64,000 nucleotides of DNA from Loxodes magnus. Taxonomy: Eukaryota > Ciliophora > Karyorelictea > Loxodida > Loxodidae. The notes under the pieces are model-generated. The model saw only the letters and a list, made by a program, of their open reading frames with translations. It had not been told where the DNA came from and did not search any database. Within the stretch, counting starts at the first letter, position 1. Each line of letters starts with the position of its first letter. Location of the stretch: the NCBI GenBank assembly GCA_946699065.1, contig CAMPDV010000685.1, positions 168,676-232,675 on the forward strand, read 5' to 3'. Shown here one piece after another: positions 1 to 13,589 of this stretch. A program made the translations under genes and the position numbers.

Positions 1-3000
1 TGAACTCTGAATCACTGGATATAGCCACAGATAATACAGAATCTGTGTTACCACTCATGGTCTTACAGGTACCTGTCTTGACGTTCCATAATCTCACCGT
101 CTAATCATGACTTCCCGATACAATGAACTCTGAATCACTGGATATAGCCACAGATCTTACAGAATCTGTGTGACCACTCATGGTCTTACAGGTACCTGTC
201 TTGACGTCCCATAGTCTCACCGTCTAATCTCAACTTCCCGATACAATGAACTCTGAATCACTGGATATAGCCACAGATAATACATGAATCTGTGTGACCA
301 CTCATGGTCTTACAGGTACCTGTCTTGACGTTCCATAGTCTCACCGTCTAATCTTACTTCCCGATACGATGAACTCTGAATCACTGGATATAGCCACAGA
401 TAATACAGAATCTGTGTGACCACTCATGGTCTTACAGGTACCTGTCTTGACGTTCCATAGTCTCACCGTCTAATCTCATTACTTCCCGATACAATGAACT
501 CTGAATCACTGGATATAGCCACAGATAATACAGAATCTGTGTGACCACTCATGGTCTTACAGGTACCTGTCTTGACGTTCCATAGTCTCACCGCATAATC
601 TTACTTCCCGATACGATGAACTCTGAATCACTGGATATAGCCACAGATAATACATGATGTGTGTGACCACTCATGGTCTTACAGGTACCTGTCTTGACGT
701 TCCATAGTCTCACCGTCTAATCTCATTACTTCCCGATACGATGAACTCTGAATCACTGGATATAGCCACAGATAATACAGAATCTGTGTGACCACTCATG
801 GTCTTACAGGTACCTGTCTTGACGTTCCATAGTCTCACCGTCTAATCTCAACTTCCCGATACAATGAACTCTGAATCACTGGATATAGCCACAGATAATA
901 CAGAATCTGTGTGACCACTCATGGTCTTACAGGTACCTGTCTTGACGTTCCATAGTCTTACCGTCTAATCTCCACTTCCCGATACGATGAACTCTGAATC
1001 ACTGGATATAGCCACAGATAATACATGAATCTGTGTGACCACTCATGGTCTTACAGGTACCTGTCTTGACGTTCCATAATCTCACCGTCTAATCATGACT
1101 TCCCTATACGATGAACTCTGAATCACTGGATATAGCCACAGATAATACAGAATCTGTGTTACCACTCATGGTCTTACAGGTACCTGTCTTGACGTCCCAT
1201 AATCTCACCGTCTAATCTCCACTTCCCGATACAATGAACTCTGAATCACTGGATATAGCCACAGATAATACAGAATCTGTGTGACCACTCATGGTCTTAC
1301 AGGTACCTGTCTTGACGTTCCATAGTCTCACCGTCTAATCATGACTTCCCGATACAATGAACTCTGAATCACTGGATATAGCCACAGATAATACAGAATC
1401 TGTGTGACCACTCATGGTCTTACAGGTACCTGTCTTGACGTTCCATAGTCTCACCGTCTAATCATCACTTCCCGATACAATGAACTCTGAATCACTGGAT
1501 ATAGCCACAGATAATACATGATGTGTGTGACCACTCATGGTCTTACAGGTACCTGTCTTGACGTTCCATAGTCTCACCGTCTAATCTTACTTCCCGATAC
1601 AATGAACTCTGAATCACTGGATATAGCCACAGATAATACAGAATCTGTGTGACCACTCATGGTCTTACAGGTACCTGTCTTGACGTTCCATAGTCTCACC
1701 GTCTCATCATTACTTCCCGATACGATGAACTCTGAATCACTGGATATAGCCACAGATAATACAGAATCTGTGTGACCACTCATGGTCTTACAGGTACCTG
1801 TCTTGACGTTCCATAGTCTCACCGTCTCATCATCACTTCCCGATACAATGAACTCTGAATCACTGGATATAGCCACAGATAATACAGAATCTGTGTGACC
1901 ACTCATGGTCTTACAGGTACCTGTCTTGACGTTCCATAGTCTCACCGTCTAATCTCCACTTCCCGATACAATGAACTCTGAATCACTGGATATAGCCACA
2001 GATGATACATGATGTGTGTGACCGCTCATGGTCTTACAGGTACCTGTCTTGACGTCCCATAATCTCACCGTCTCATCATGACTTCCCGATACGATGAACT
2101 CTGAATCACTGGATATAGCCACAGATGATACATGATGTGTGTGACCACTCATGGTCTTACAGGTACCTGTCTTGACGTTCCATAATCTCACCGTCTAATC
2201 ATCACTTCCCGATACGATGAACTCTGAATCACTGGATATAGCCACAGATGATACATAATCTGTGTGACCACTCATGGTCTTACAGGTACCTGTCTTGACG
2301 TTCCATAATCTCACCGTCTCATCATGACTTCCCGATACGATGAACTCTGAATCACTCGATATAGACACAGATCATACAGAATCTGTGTGACCACTCATGG
2401 TCTTACAGGTACCTGTCTTGACGTTCCATAGTCTCGCCGTCTCATCATCTACTTCCCGATACAATGAACTCTGAATCACTGGATATAGCCACAGATAATA
2501 CAGAATCTGTGTTACCACTCATGGTCTTACAGGTACCTGTCTTGACGTCCCATAGTCTCGCCGTCTAATCTCCACTTCCCGATACGATGAACTCTGAATC
2601 ACTGGATATAGACACAGATAATACAGAATCTGTGTTACCACTCATGGTCTTACAGGTACCTGTCTTGACGTTCCATAGTCTCACCGTCTCATCTCTAATT
2701 CCCGATACAATGAACTCTGAATCACTGGATATAGCCACAGATGATACATGATGTGTGTGACCACTCATGGTCTTACAGGTACCTGTCTTGACGTTCCATA
2801 GTCTCACCGTCTAATCTCCACTTCCCGATACAATGAACTCTGAATCACTGGATATAGCCACAGATAATACAGAATCTGTGTGACCACTCATGGTCTTACA
2901 GGTACCTGTCTTGACGTTCCATAATCTCACCGTCTAATCTTACTTCCCGATACAATGAACTCTGAATCACTGGATATAGCCACAGATAATACAGAATCTG

Positions 3001-6000
3001 TGTTACCACTCATGGTCTTACAGGTACCTGTCTTGACGTTCCATAATCTCACCGTCTCATCTCCACTTCCCGATACAATGAACTCTGAATCACTGGATAT
3101 AGCCACAGATAATACAGAATCTGTGTGACCACTCATGGTCTTACAGGTACCTGTCTTGACGTTCCATAGTCTCACCGTCTAATCATTACTTCCCGATACA
3201 ATGAACTCTGAATCACTGGATATAGCCACAGATAATACATGATGTGTGTGACCACTCATGGTCTTACAGGTACCTGTCTTGACGTTCCATAGTCTCACCG
3301 TCTAATCTCCACTTCCCGATACAATGAACTCTGAATCACTGGATATAGCCACAGATAATACAGAATCTGTGTGACCACTCATGGTCTTACAGGTACCTGT
3401 CTTGACGTTCCATAGTCTCACCGTCTAATCTCTACTTCCCGATACAATGAACTCTGAATCACTGGATATAGCCACAGATAATACATGATGTGTGTGACCA
3501 CTCATGGTCTTACAGGTACCTGTCTTGACGTTCCATAATCTCACCGTCTCATCTCTACTTCCCGATACGATGAACTCTGAATCACTGGATATAGCCACAG
3601 ATGATACAGAATCTGTGTGACCACTCATGGTCTTACAGGTACCTGTCTTGACGTTCCATAGTCTCACCGTATCATCATAACTTCCCGATACAATGAACTC
3701 TGAATCACTGGATATAGCCACAGATAATACATGATGTGTGTGACCACTCATGGTCTTACAGGTACCTGTCTTGACGTTCCATAATCTCACCGTCTCATCT
3801 CTACTTCCCGATACAATGAACTCTGAATCACTGGATATAGCCACAGATAATACAGAATCTGTGTGACCACTCATGGTCTTACAGGTACCTGTCTTGACGT
3901 TCCATAGTCTCACCGTCTAATCATTACTTCCCGATACAATGAACTCTGAATCACTGGATATAGCCACAGATAATACATGATGTGTGTGACCACTCATGGT
4001 CTTACAGGTACCTGTCTTGACGTTCCATAGTCTCACCGTCTAATCTCTACTTCCCGATACAATGAACTCTGAATCACTGGATATAGCCACAGATGATACA
4101 GAATCTGTGTGACCACTCATGGTCTTACAGGTACCTGTCTTGACGTTCCATAGTCTCACCGTCTCATCATAACTTCCCGATACAATGAACTCTGAATCAC
4201 TGGATATAGCCACAGATAATACATAATCTGTGTGACCACTCATGGTCTTACAGGTACCTGTCTTGACGTTCCATAGTCTCACCGTCTAATCTCTACTTCC
4301 CGATACAATGAACTCTGAATCACTGGATATAGCCACAGATAATACAGAATCTGTGTTACCACTCATGGTCTTACAGGTACCTGTCTTGACGTTCCATAGT
4401 CTCACCGTCTAATCTCCACTTCCCGATACAATGAACTCTGAATCACTGGATATAGCCACAGATAATACAGAATCTGTGTGACCACTCATGGTCTTACAGG
4501 TACCTGTCTTGACGTTCCATAGTCTCACCGTCTAATCATTACTTCCCGATACAATGAACTCTGAATCACTGGATATAGCCACAGATGATACAGAATCTGT
4601 GTGACCACTCATGGTCTTACAGGTACCTGTCTTGACGTTCCATAGTCTCACCGTCTAATCTCTACTTCCCGATACAATGAACTCTGAATCACTGGATATA
4701 GCCACAGATAATACATGATGTGTGTGACCACTCATGGTCTTACAGGTACCTGTCTTGACGTTCCATAGTCTCACCGTCTAATCTCCACTTCCCGATACAA
4801 TGAACTCTGAATCACTGGATATAGCCACAGATGATACAGAATCTGTGTGACCACTCATGGTCTTACAGGTACCTGTCTTGACGTTCCATAGTCTCACCGT
4901 CTAATCATTACTTCCCGATACAATGAACTCTGAATCACTGGATATAGCCACAGATAATACAGAATCTATGTGACTACTCATGGTCTTACAGGTACCTGTC
5001 TTGACGTTCCATAGTCTCACCGCATCATCATTACTTCCCGATACAATGAACTCTGAATCACTGGATATAGCCACAGATAATACAGAATCTGTGTGACCAC
5101 TCATGGTCTTACAGGTACCTGTCTTGACGTTCCATAGTCTCACCGTCTAATCTCACTTCCCGATACAATGAACTCTGAATCACTGGATATAGCCACAGAT
5201 AATACATGATGTGTGTGACCACTCATGGTCTTACAGGTACCTGTCTTGACGTTCCATAGTCTCACCGTCTAATCATTACTTCCCGATACAATGAACTCTG
5301 AATCACTGGATATAGCCACAGATGATACAGAATCTGTGTGACCACTCATGGTCTTACAGGTACCTGTCTTGACGTTCCATAGTCTCACCGTATAATCATT
5401 ACTTCCCGATACAATGAACTCTGAATCACTGGATATAGCCACAGATAATACAGAATCTGTGTGACCACTCATGGTCTTACAGGTACCTGTCTTGACGTTC
5501 CATAGTCTCACCGTCTAATCATTACTTCCCGATACAATGAACTCTGAATCACTGGATATAGCCACAGATAATACAGAATCTGTGTGACCACTCATGGTCT
5601 TACAGGTACCTGTCTTGACGTTCCATAGTCTCACCGTCTCATCTCTACTTCCCGATACAATGAACTCTGAATCACTGGATATAGCCACAGATAATACAGA
5701 ATCTGTGTGACCACTCATGGTCTTACAGGTACCTGTCTTGACGTTCCATAATCTCACCGTCTAATCATCCACTTCCCGATACGATGAACTCTGAATCACT
5801 GGATATAGCCACAGATAATACAGAATTGTGTGACCACTCATGGTCTTACAGGTACCTGTCTTGACGTTCCATAATCTCACCGTCTCATCTCTACTTCCCG
5901 ATACAATGAACTCTGAATCACTGGATTTAGCCACAGATAATACAGAATCTGTGTGACCACTCATGGTCTTACAGGTACCTGTCTTGACGTCCCATAGTCT

Positions 6001-9000
6001 CACCGTCTAATCTCCACTTCCCGATACAATGAACTTGAATCACTGGATTTAGCCACAGATAATACAGAATCTGTGTGACCACTCATGGTCTTACAGGTAC
6101 CTGTCTTGACGTTCCATAATCTCACCGTCTCATCTCTACTTCCCGATACAATGAACTCTGAATCACTGGATATAGCCACAGATAATACAGAATCTGTGTT
6201 ACCACTCATGGTCTTACAGGTACCTGTCTTGACGTTCCATAATCTCACCGTCTAATCATTACTTCCTGATACAATGAACTCTGAATCACTGGATATAGCC
6301 ACAGATAATACAGAATCTGTGTGACCACTCATGGTCTTACAGGTACCTGTCTTGACGTTCCATAATCTCACCGTCTCATCTCTACTTCCCGATACAATGA
6401 ACTCTGAATCACTGGATTTAGCCACAGATAATACAGAATCTGTGTGACCACTCATGGTCTTACAGGTACCTGTCTTGACGTTCCATAATCTCACCGCATC
6501 ATCATTACTTCCCGATACAATGAACTCTGAATCACTGGATATAGCCACAGATAATACAGAATCTGTGTTACCACTCATGGTCTTACAGGTACCTGTCTTG
6601 ACGTTCCATAGTCTCACCGTCTAATCTCCACTTCCCGATACAATGAACTCTGAATCACTGGATATAGCCACAGATAATACAGAATCTGTGTTACCACTCA
6701 TGGTCTTACAGGTACCTGTCTTGACGTTCCATAGTCTCACCGTCTCATCTCTACTTCCCGATACAATGAACTCTGAATCACTTGATATAGCCACAGATAA
6801 TACAGAATCTGTGTGACCACTCATGGTCTTACAGGTACCTGTCTTGACGTTCCATAGTCTCACCGTCTAATCATTACTTCCCGATACGATGAACTCTGAA
6901 TCACTGGATATAGCCACAGATAATACATGATGTGTGTGACCACTCATGGTCTTACAGGTACCTGTCTTGACGTTCCATAGTCTCACCGTCTAATCTCCAC
7001 TTCCCGATACAATGAACTCTGAATCACTGGATATAGCCACAGATAATACATGATGTGTGTGACCACTCATGGTCTTACAGGTACCTGTCTTGACGTTCCA
7101 TAATCTCACCGTATCATCTCTACTTCCCGATACAATGAACTCTGAATCACTGGATATAGCCACAGATAATACAGAATCTGTGTTACCACTCATGGTCTTA
7201 CAGGTACCTGTCTTGACGTTCCATAATCTCACCGTCTAATCATTACTTCCTGATACAATGAACTCTGAATCACTGGATATAGCCACAGATAATACAGAAT
7301 CTGTGTGACCACTCATGGTCTTACAGGTACCTGTCTTGACGTTCCATAATCTCACCGTCTCATCTCTACTTCCCGATACAATGAACTCTGAATCACTGGA
7401 TATAGCCACAGATAATACAGAATCTGTGTGACCACTCATGGTCTTACAGGTACCTGTCTTGACGTTCCATAGTCTCACCGTCTAATCTCCACTTCCCGAT
7501 ACAATGAACTCTGAATCACTGGATATAGCCACAGATAATACAGAATCTGTGTGACCACTCATGGTCTTACAGGTACCTGTCTTGACGTTCCATAATCTCA
7601 CCGTCTCATCTCCACTTCCCGATACAATGAACTCTGAATCACTTGATATAGCCACAGATAATACAGAATCTGTGTGACCACTCATGGTCTTACAGGTACC
7701 TGTCTTGACGTCCCATAGTCTCACCGTATCATCTCTACTTCCCGATACAATGAACTCTGAATCACTGGATATAGCCACAGATAATACAGAATCTGTGTTA
7801 CCACTCATGGTCTTACAGGTACCTGTCTTGACGTTCCATAATCTCACCGTCTCATCTCTACTTCCCGATACAATGAACTCTGAATCACTGGATATAGCCA
7901 CAGATAATACAGAATCTGTGTTACCACTCATGGTCTTACAGGTACCTGTCTTGACGTTCCATAATCTCACCGTCTAATCATTACTTCCTGATACAATGAA
8001 CTCTGAATCACTGGATATAGCCACAGATAATACAGAATCTGTGTGACCACTCATGGTCTTACAGGTACCTGTCTTGACGTTCCATAATCTCACCGTCTCA
8101 TCTCTACTTCCCGATACAATGAACTCTGAATCACTGGATATAGCCACAGATAATACAGAATCTGTGTTACCACTCATGGTCTTACAGGTACCTGTCTTGA
8201 CGTTCCATAATCTCACCGTCTAATCATTACTTCCTGATACAATGAACTCTGAATCACTGGATATAGCCACAGATAATACAGAATCTGTGTGACCACTCAT
8301 GGTCTTACAGGTACCTGTCTTGACGTTCCATAATCTCACCGTCTCATCTCTACTTCCCGATACAATGAACTCTGAATCACTGGATATAGCCACAGATAAT
8401 ACAGAATCTGTGTTACCACTCATGGTCTTACAGGTACCTGTCTTGACGTTCCATAATCTCACCGTCTAATCATTACTTCCTGATACAATGAACTCTGAAT
8501 CACTGGATATAGCCACAGATAATACAGAATCTGTGTGACCACTCATGGTCTTACAGGTACCTGTCTTGACGTTCCATAATCTCACCGTCTCATCTCTACT
8601 TCCCGATACAATGAACTCTGAATCACTGGATATAGCCACAGATAATACAGAATCTGTGTGACCACTCATGGTCTTACAGGTACCTGTCTTGACGTTCCAT
8701 AATCTCACCGCATCATCATTACTTCCCGATACAATGAACTCTGAATCACTTGATATAGCCACAGATAATACAGAATCTGCGTGACCACTCATGGTCTTAC
8801 AGGTACCTGTCTTGACGTTCCATAGTCTCACCGTATCATCATTACTTCCCGATACAATGAACTCTGAATCACTTGATATAGCCACAGATAATACAGAATT
8901 AGTGTGACCACTCATGGTCTTACAGGTACCTGTCTTGACGTTCCATAGTCTCACCGTCTAATCTCCACTTCCCGATACAATGAACTCTGAATCACTGGAT

Positions 9001-10874
9001 ATAGCCACAGATAATACAGAATCTGTGTTACCACTCATGGTCTTACAGGTACCTGTCTTGACGTTCCATAATCTCACCGTCTCATCTCTACTTCCCGATA
9101 CAATGAACTCTGAATCACTGGATATAGCCACAGATAATACAGAATCTGTGTTACCACTCATGGTCTTACAGGTACCTGTCTTGACGTTCCATAGTCTCAC
9201 CGTCTAATCTCCACTTCCCGATACAATGAACTTGAATCACTGGATTTAGCCACAGATGATACAGAATCTGTGTGACCACTCATGGTCTTACAGGTACCTG
9301 TCTTGACGTTCCATAGTCTCACCGTATCATCTCTACTTCCCGATACAATGAACTCTGAATCACTGGATATAGCCACAGATAATACAGAATCTGTGTGACC
9401 ACTCATGGTCTTACAGGTACCTGTCTTGACGTCCCATAGTCTCACCGTCTAATCTCCACTTCCCGATACAATGAACTCTGAATCACTGGATATAGCCACA
9501 GATAATACAGAATCTGTGTTACCACTCATGGTCTTACAGGTACCTGTCTTGACGTTCCATAATCTCACCGTCTCATCTCTACTTCCCGATACAATGAACT
9601 CTGAATCACTGGATATAGCCACAGATAATACAGAATCTGTGTTACCACTCATGGTCTTACAGGTACCTGTCTTGACGTTCCATAGTCTCACCGTCTAATC
9701 ATTACTTCCCGATACAATGAACTCTGAATCACTGGATATAGCCACAGATAATACATGATGTGTGTGACCACTCATGGTCTTACAGGTACCTGTCTTGACG
9801 TTCCATAGTCTCACCGTCTAATCTCCACTTCCCGATACGATGAACTCTGAATCACTGGATTTAGCCACAGATGATACAGAATCTGTGTGACCACTCATGG
9901 TCTTACAGGTACCTGTCTTGACGTCCCATAGTCTCACCGTCTCATCTCTACTTCCCGATACAATGAACTCTGAATCACTGGATATAGCCACAGATAATAC
10001 AGAATCTGTGTTACCACTCATGGTCTTACAGGTACCTGTCTTGACGTTCCATAGTCTCACCGTATCATCTCTACTTCCCGATACAATGAACTCTGAATCA
10101 CTGGATATAGCCACAGATGATACAGAATCTGTGTGACCACTCATGGTCTTACAGGTACCTGTCTTGACGTTCCATAATCTCACCGTCTAATCTCCACTTC
10201 CCGATACAATGAACTTGAATCACTGGATTTAGCCACAGATGATACAGAATCTTTGTGACCACTCATGGTCTTACAGGTACCTGTCTTGACGTTCCATAGT
10301 CTCACCGTCTCATCTCTACTTCCCGATACAATGAACTCTGAATCACTGGATATAGCCACAGATAATACAGAATCTGTGTGACCACTCATGGTCTTACAGG
10401 TACCTGTCTTGACGTTCCATAGTCTCACCGTCTAATCTCCACTTCCCGATACGATGAACTCTGAATCACTGGATATAGCCACAGATGATACAGAATCTGT
10501 GTGACCACTCATGGTCTTACAGGTACCTGTCTTGACGTTCCATAGTCTCACCGTCTAATCTCCACTTCCCGATACAATGAACTCTGAATCACTTGATATA
10601 GCCACAGATAATACAGAATCTGTGTTACCACTCATGGTCTTACAGGTACCTGTCTTGACGTTCCATAGTCTCACCGTCTAATCTCCACTTCCCGATACAA
10701 TGAACTTGAATCACTGGATTTAGCCACAGATGATACAGAATCTGTGTGACCACTCATGGTCTTACAGGTACCTGTCTTGACGTCCCATAATCTCACCGTC
10801 TCATCATGACTTCCCGATACGATGAACTCTGAATCACTGGATATAGCCACAGATGATACATTACTAGTGTGACC
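1..10874 (-). CDS. Giant tandem WD40-repeat protein (partial, many frame changes)
   Basis: About 88 WD40 units of 41 residues (123 bp) run head to tail on the minus strand and continue past the left edge. Each unit has the family hallmarks: GH near its start, a VAISSD core, SGSxD, then TVRLW followed by N or D and VKTG. WD40 units form beta-propellers that bind partners. The units are almost identical except at a few codons: the residues after G (H/N, T, D/H/N, S/H/Y) and the x in SGSxD (G, R, N, H, Y, D) with the residue two further on (E, D or TAG=Q). Those sites lie on the binding face of a propeller. Several units carry 1-2 bp indels that shift the frame, so no single frame spans the array. 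No NACHT, kinase or other effector domain is visible in the window; it could lie to the left or be absent. Either a decayed gene, a reservoir of units, or a gene with assembly errors. Confidence 0.85.
1..10874. repeat. 123-bp tandem array (coding minisatellite of WD40 units)
   Basis: Period 123 bp, about 88 copies, open at the left edge. Copies are near identical, with a restricted set of variants reused along the array (for example GAACTTGAATCAC with a 2-bp loss recurs near 6030, 9228, 10212 and 10703, each time with GGATTTA just downstream on the plus strand). Reuse of the same multi-site haplotype at distant units means repeated duplication or gene conversion inside the array. Blocks of 246 bp (two units) also recur, for example around 7974-8465. 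The period and the lack of spacers exclude a CRISPR array. Confidence 0.97.
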
Positions 10875-10967
10875 CTTCTTTTCTTGATTTTTCTTTATCT
10901 TTACTTTTTTTATCTCTTTCTCAAGAAAATGTTTATATTTATCAAGAGAAATTGAGAAGTTTAACAC
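10875..10967 (-). CDS. N-terminal Lys-rich stretch leading into the WD40 array
   Basis: Directly upstream of the first WD40 unit, and in frame with it, is a lysine- and glutamate-rich stretch (EKEIKKVKIKKNQEKK) that could be a short coiled coil or linker. There is no clear ATG: the only candidate right at the edge is a GTG at 10967, and reading further upstream in the reassigned code stays open for some distance. The TTTTAG at about 10973-10978 (minus) could be a 3' splice site, in which case the true start lies in an upstream exon that I cannot identify. Boundaries are therefore provisional. Confidence 0.45.
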
Positions 10968-10974
10968 TATCTAA

Positions 10975-11329
10975 AATATATGATTAAATGAGTTAATTAT
11001 TTTAGAAAGCTACGGTCATTTATACAATCTTATTCTAAGATTTTCTCCAAAACTTATCTTTCTACAAATGTAAAACAAAACGAAGACAAATCTGTGAAAA
11101 GATAAAATTAAATATGCAATTTTTCTAATTTAACCTCATCTGAAAATTAAAAACTAACGAAATAAACGAGAACCTAGATTTAAGTGAATTTTTCAACTAA
11201 ACTTATTAACATCAATAAAAGTGTTTGATCAACAATTAACAGGCAATCAAGTTACCAAAAAAAATAAAGACTCTAAACCTTACAACTGCCAAAGAAAGTT
11301 TTAATTATATAATGGTTTATTATGAATGA
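10975..11329. other. AT-rich spacer upstream of the WD40 gene
   Basis: No gene recognised. It would hold the promoter or a first exon of the minus-strand WD40 gene, but I see no clear signal. Confidence 0.4.
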
Positions 11330-11727
11330 ATAGGTTTTAATAAAAATTTATTATAAATAAATTGGATTATTGAGCGAATTGAACTCTCTTTTTGTGCGCA
11401 GCTTTTTAATCTAATTTTATTTAATGTCTAAAAATAACATTATATGTGCCTCTCTATCCTTGTTTCCTCTTCCTACCATACATCCCAATAATTTTCCTTC
11501 CAAAGCATAGGATGCAATATGAGATTACGGGTATGTTTCCCTCACCTATGATGAAGAAAGTTTCCTCCTGGCATTCGCAGTTCTCCGGCTTGTCACATCT
11601 TCTTTCTCTTGTCATTGGTTTCTCTTCATCCGATTTATCCTCTGTCTGCGCTCATATTTTTGTTTCCTTGCTAGGCCTCCAAACAGCATCCGAAAGAAAG
11701 GGCTTTCCATGCTATTTAAATTCTTAA
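11330..11727 (-). mobile_element. 5'-truncated fragment of a LINE related to the two main copies
   Basis: On the minus strand a noticeably GC-richer stretch reads as protein in one frame (about 11717 to 11430), including RRCDKPENCEC and SYCILCFGRK, then passes into a 3' end that matches the tail of the two large LINEs: AGCTGCGCAC, then GCTC, ATAATC and AATTTATTTAT (plus-strand 11345-11410). The tail is more diverged than at the other sites, so this is an older or sister-family insertion. Cys pairs resemble the zinc-binding C-terminal region of some LINE ORF2 proteins, but homology to the main copies in the coding part is not obvious by eye. It could instead be the end of a host gene next to a solo tail. 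Confidence 0.5.
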
Positions 11728-12523
11728 TATACAATAAAATTTATAAGGATTTAAATATTAAAGACTTTATAAAAAAGGTATAACTACTAGTTGAAATAGT
11801 TGCTTCTATAATTGTAAAATTAATTTATATCTCTAATTTTGCTTCTAACTATTAACAATTTAAATGATATAAGGAACCGATAAATATTGTAGATGCAGTT
11901 CCGTTCTATAGTTCTTCATGTTTAATGGCATTTTATTTAGAATAATATTTTTTCAAAGAGTTCAGATTTATAGCGTCTATTTAAAATTCTGGGATTTATA
12001 CTAGCTTATATAATTCCTCCTACTATAGTCCTTAACTTTATTCTTGTCTTTGTTGTATTTTACTAAATAATTAAAATTTGTTTAGAAACTCCTAAATGCT
12101 ACCCAAAAGATCGAAATACAAATTGGTATCTTGATGAATCTATTTTTTATTTTTTGGTTTTGGATAGAAAATTGAACTTAATATGTAGTAAGATTTTTTT
12201 AGAGATAAACCTAACTTTAAGAATAACCTATTGGATTGACAGAGTAACAAATATAAATAATAAGTATTACAAAAATTATTGAAAAATTTACTTATTCTAT
12301 TTGCTTGCAAGACTAAGAGCTAGGAACAGACTGTAAAAAATTTAAATGGGAGCCACTAGTTTCATCCAATGTAATCTTTAATATAGTTGTATTGATGTCT
12401 GGATTAGGAGAAATTAAAAATGTCCTTTCTGCAGTTAGTTAGCTACTGCTTGACTTTTAAATGAAATTCAGCTAAATATCTAATGCTTTTCTATAAAATC
12501 TAAAATCAATATATTTCATAACT
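11728..12523. other. AT-rich intergenic DNA
   Basis: Nothing supported here by motif or codon texture on either strand. Confidence 0.4.
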
Positions 12524-13395
12524 TACTATTTAATGTCCAAGTAGAAAAAAATGGAGAAGAACATTCGTCTTTCTAAGAAATAACAAAGAAAAACAAGAAA
12601 AAAAGTTACGAACGAGGAGCTAAAAAAGCAAAGACAGGATATAGAATCTAGTTCGTCTTCAGAGGGAAAAGTAATGGTTGGTCCGAATGAACAATAAAAC
12701 CCTGAAACCAAAAATAATAATTTACTCCAAAGCGAAATCGAAAAAACGAAAGAAAAAATTGCAAAATATGAAGAGATATTTTTTAATCAAGGAGAAAAAA
12801 TCCGGGAGCTAATAAATTATATAGAAGACTAAAATAACGATTTGCTAATTCTCAAAAGTTAACTGATTAAAAACTCAGTAGTAACAGAAAATTAACTTTA
12901 TGAAATGTCGTAAACTAACTTCAATTAATCACAAAGAATGATCATAGAAGAAGATTAGAACAAAATACAACATTAAGAAAAGTAAAATTAAGAAAAAAAT
13001 GATACAAACATAAACAAAAGAATTGAGATGCTGGAGAAAAAAGTTTTTTTAAAAATAGAAATTAGAAAAGCGATATAAAAATTGTTGGTACTGCTAATCT
13101 TGGTATCATTTACTAAGACATTGTAAGAAATGAAGATAACTCAAGTACAATGAAGAATAAAGGACCTGAAGAAACTTAAACAAACTTTGAATTACTGAGT
13201 AAGGCATATATAAATAGAAACTATGAACAAGAAACTAAGAGAATCCTTCGTGGTAGCCGTCCACTTTAAAAAAAGGTCGTTGAGAACAACCACGGAAAAA
13301 AACTTGTCAGCAGAAAACTGGTTGAAAACCCAGGATATGCAAACTTTAATTTTACATTTTTTTAAAAAATAATAATAATAATACTATTTAATGTC
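12524..13395 (+). mobile_element. 844-bp retroposed insert flanked by a 14-bp target-site duplication
   Basis: The identical direct repeats TACTATTTAATGTC lie at 12524-12537 and 13382-13395. Between them is 844 bp that begins just before a start codon (ATG at 12551) and ends in a run of T and A followed by repeated AAT. Flanking duplication plus a simple 3' tail is the signature of target-primed reverse transcription (LINE, SINE or processed mRNA copy). The insert carries one protein-coding sequence, described separately, and no reverse transcriptase, so it is non-autonomous: a retrocopy of a host mRNA or of a LINE ORF1 transcript. Its AAT-type tail differs from the ATTT-type tail of the large LINEs in this window. 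Confidence 0.75.
12551..13370 (+). pseudogene. Coiled-coil protein inside the retroposed insert, one frame change
   Basis: From ATG at 12551 (an upstream ATG at 12533 lies in the target-site duplication and so is not the original start) the frame encodes a charged protein: a Lys/Arg-rich N-terminus, a Ser run, then heptad-like coiled coil (for example EKTKEKIAKYEEIF and IRELINYIEDQNNDLLILKS). Around 13040, in a run of A and T, the coherent frame changes; downstream it reads SDIKIVGTANLGIIYQDIV, then YEQETKRILRGSRPL and GKKLVSRKLVENPGYANFNF. TAA and TAG serve as Gln throughout. A coiled coil followed by a basic region recalls LINE ORF1 proteins, but I do not recognise the family. The frame change fits a decayed retrocopy. 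Confidence 0.6.
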
Positions 13396-13589
13396 TAACA
13401 TGGTTCTCCTTTAAGATAAAGCTAACGGTAGCTTTACTATAGTTCAATAATAGTAACCATAACTAAATATACTAAATTAACGTTGATCACTTAGTTAAGT
13501 TTGGAATTAACATGAAGGCTTAATTGAGAAATATTATACTAAATTAACTTCTTGAAGTGAATAATATACATAAGCTTATAAGCAGAGCT

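Noticed and set aside
7684-10136. Plus-strand open frames within the WD40 array (starting [10 protein letters not shown] or MNSESLDI)
   Set aside because: They are antisense shadows of the repeat, fixed in phase with the 123-bp period, and look like no known protein.
1-10874. Treating each 80-160 codon WD40 frame as a separate gene
   Set aside because: They are pieces of one array, split only because TAG (sense here) and indels end the frame in a standard code.
1-10874. CRISPR-like array
   Set aside because: There are no spacers, the unit is 123 bp, and it encodes WD40 repeats.
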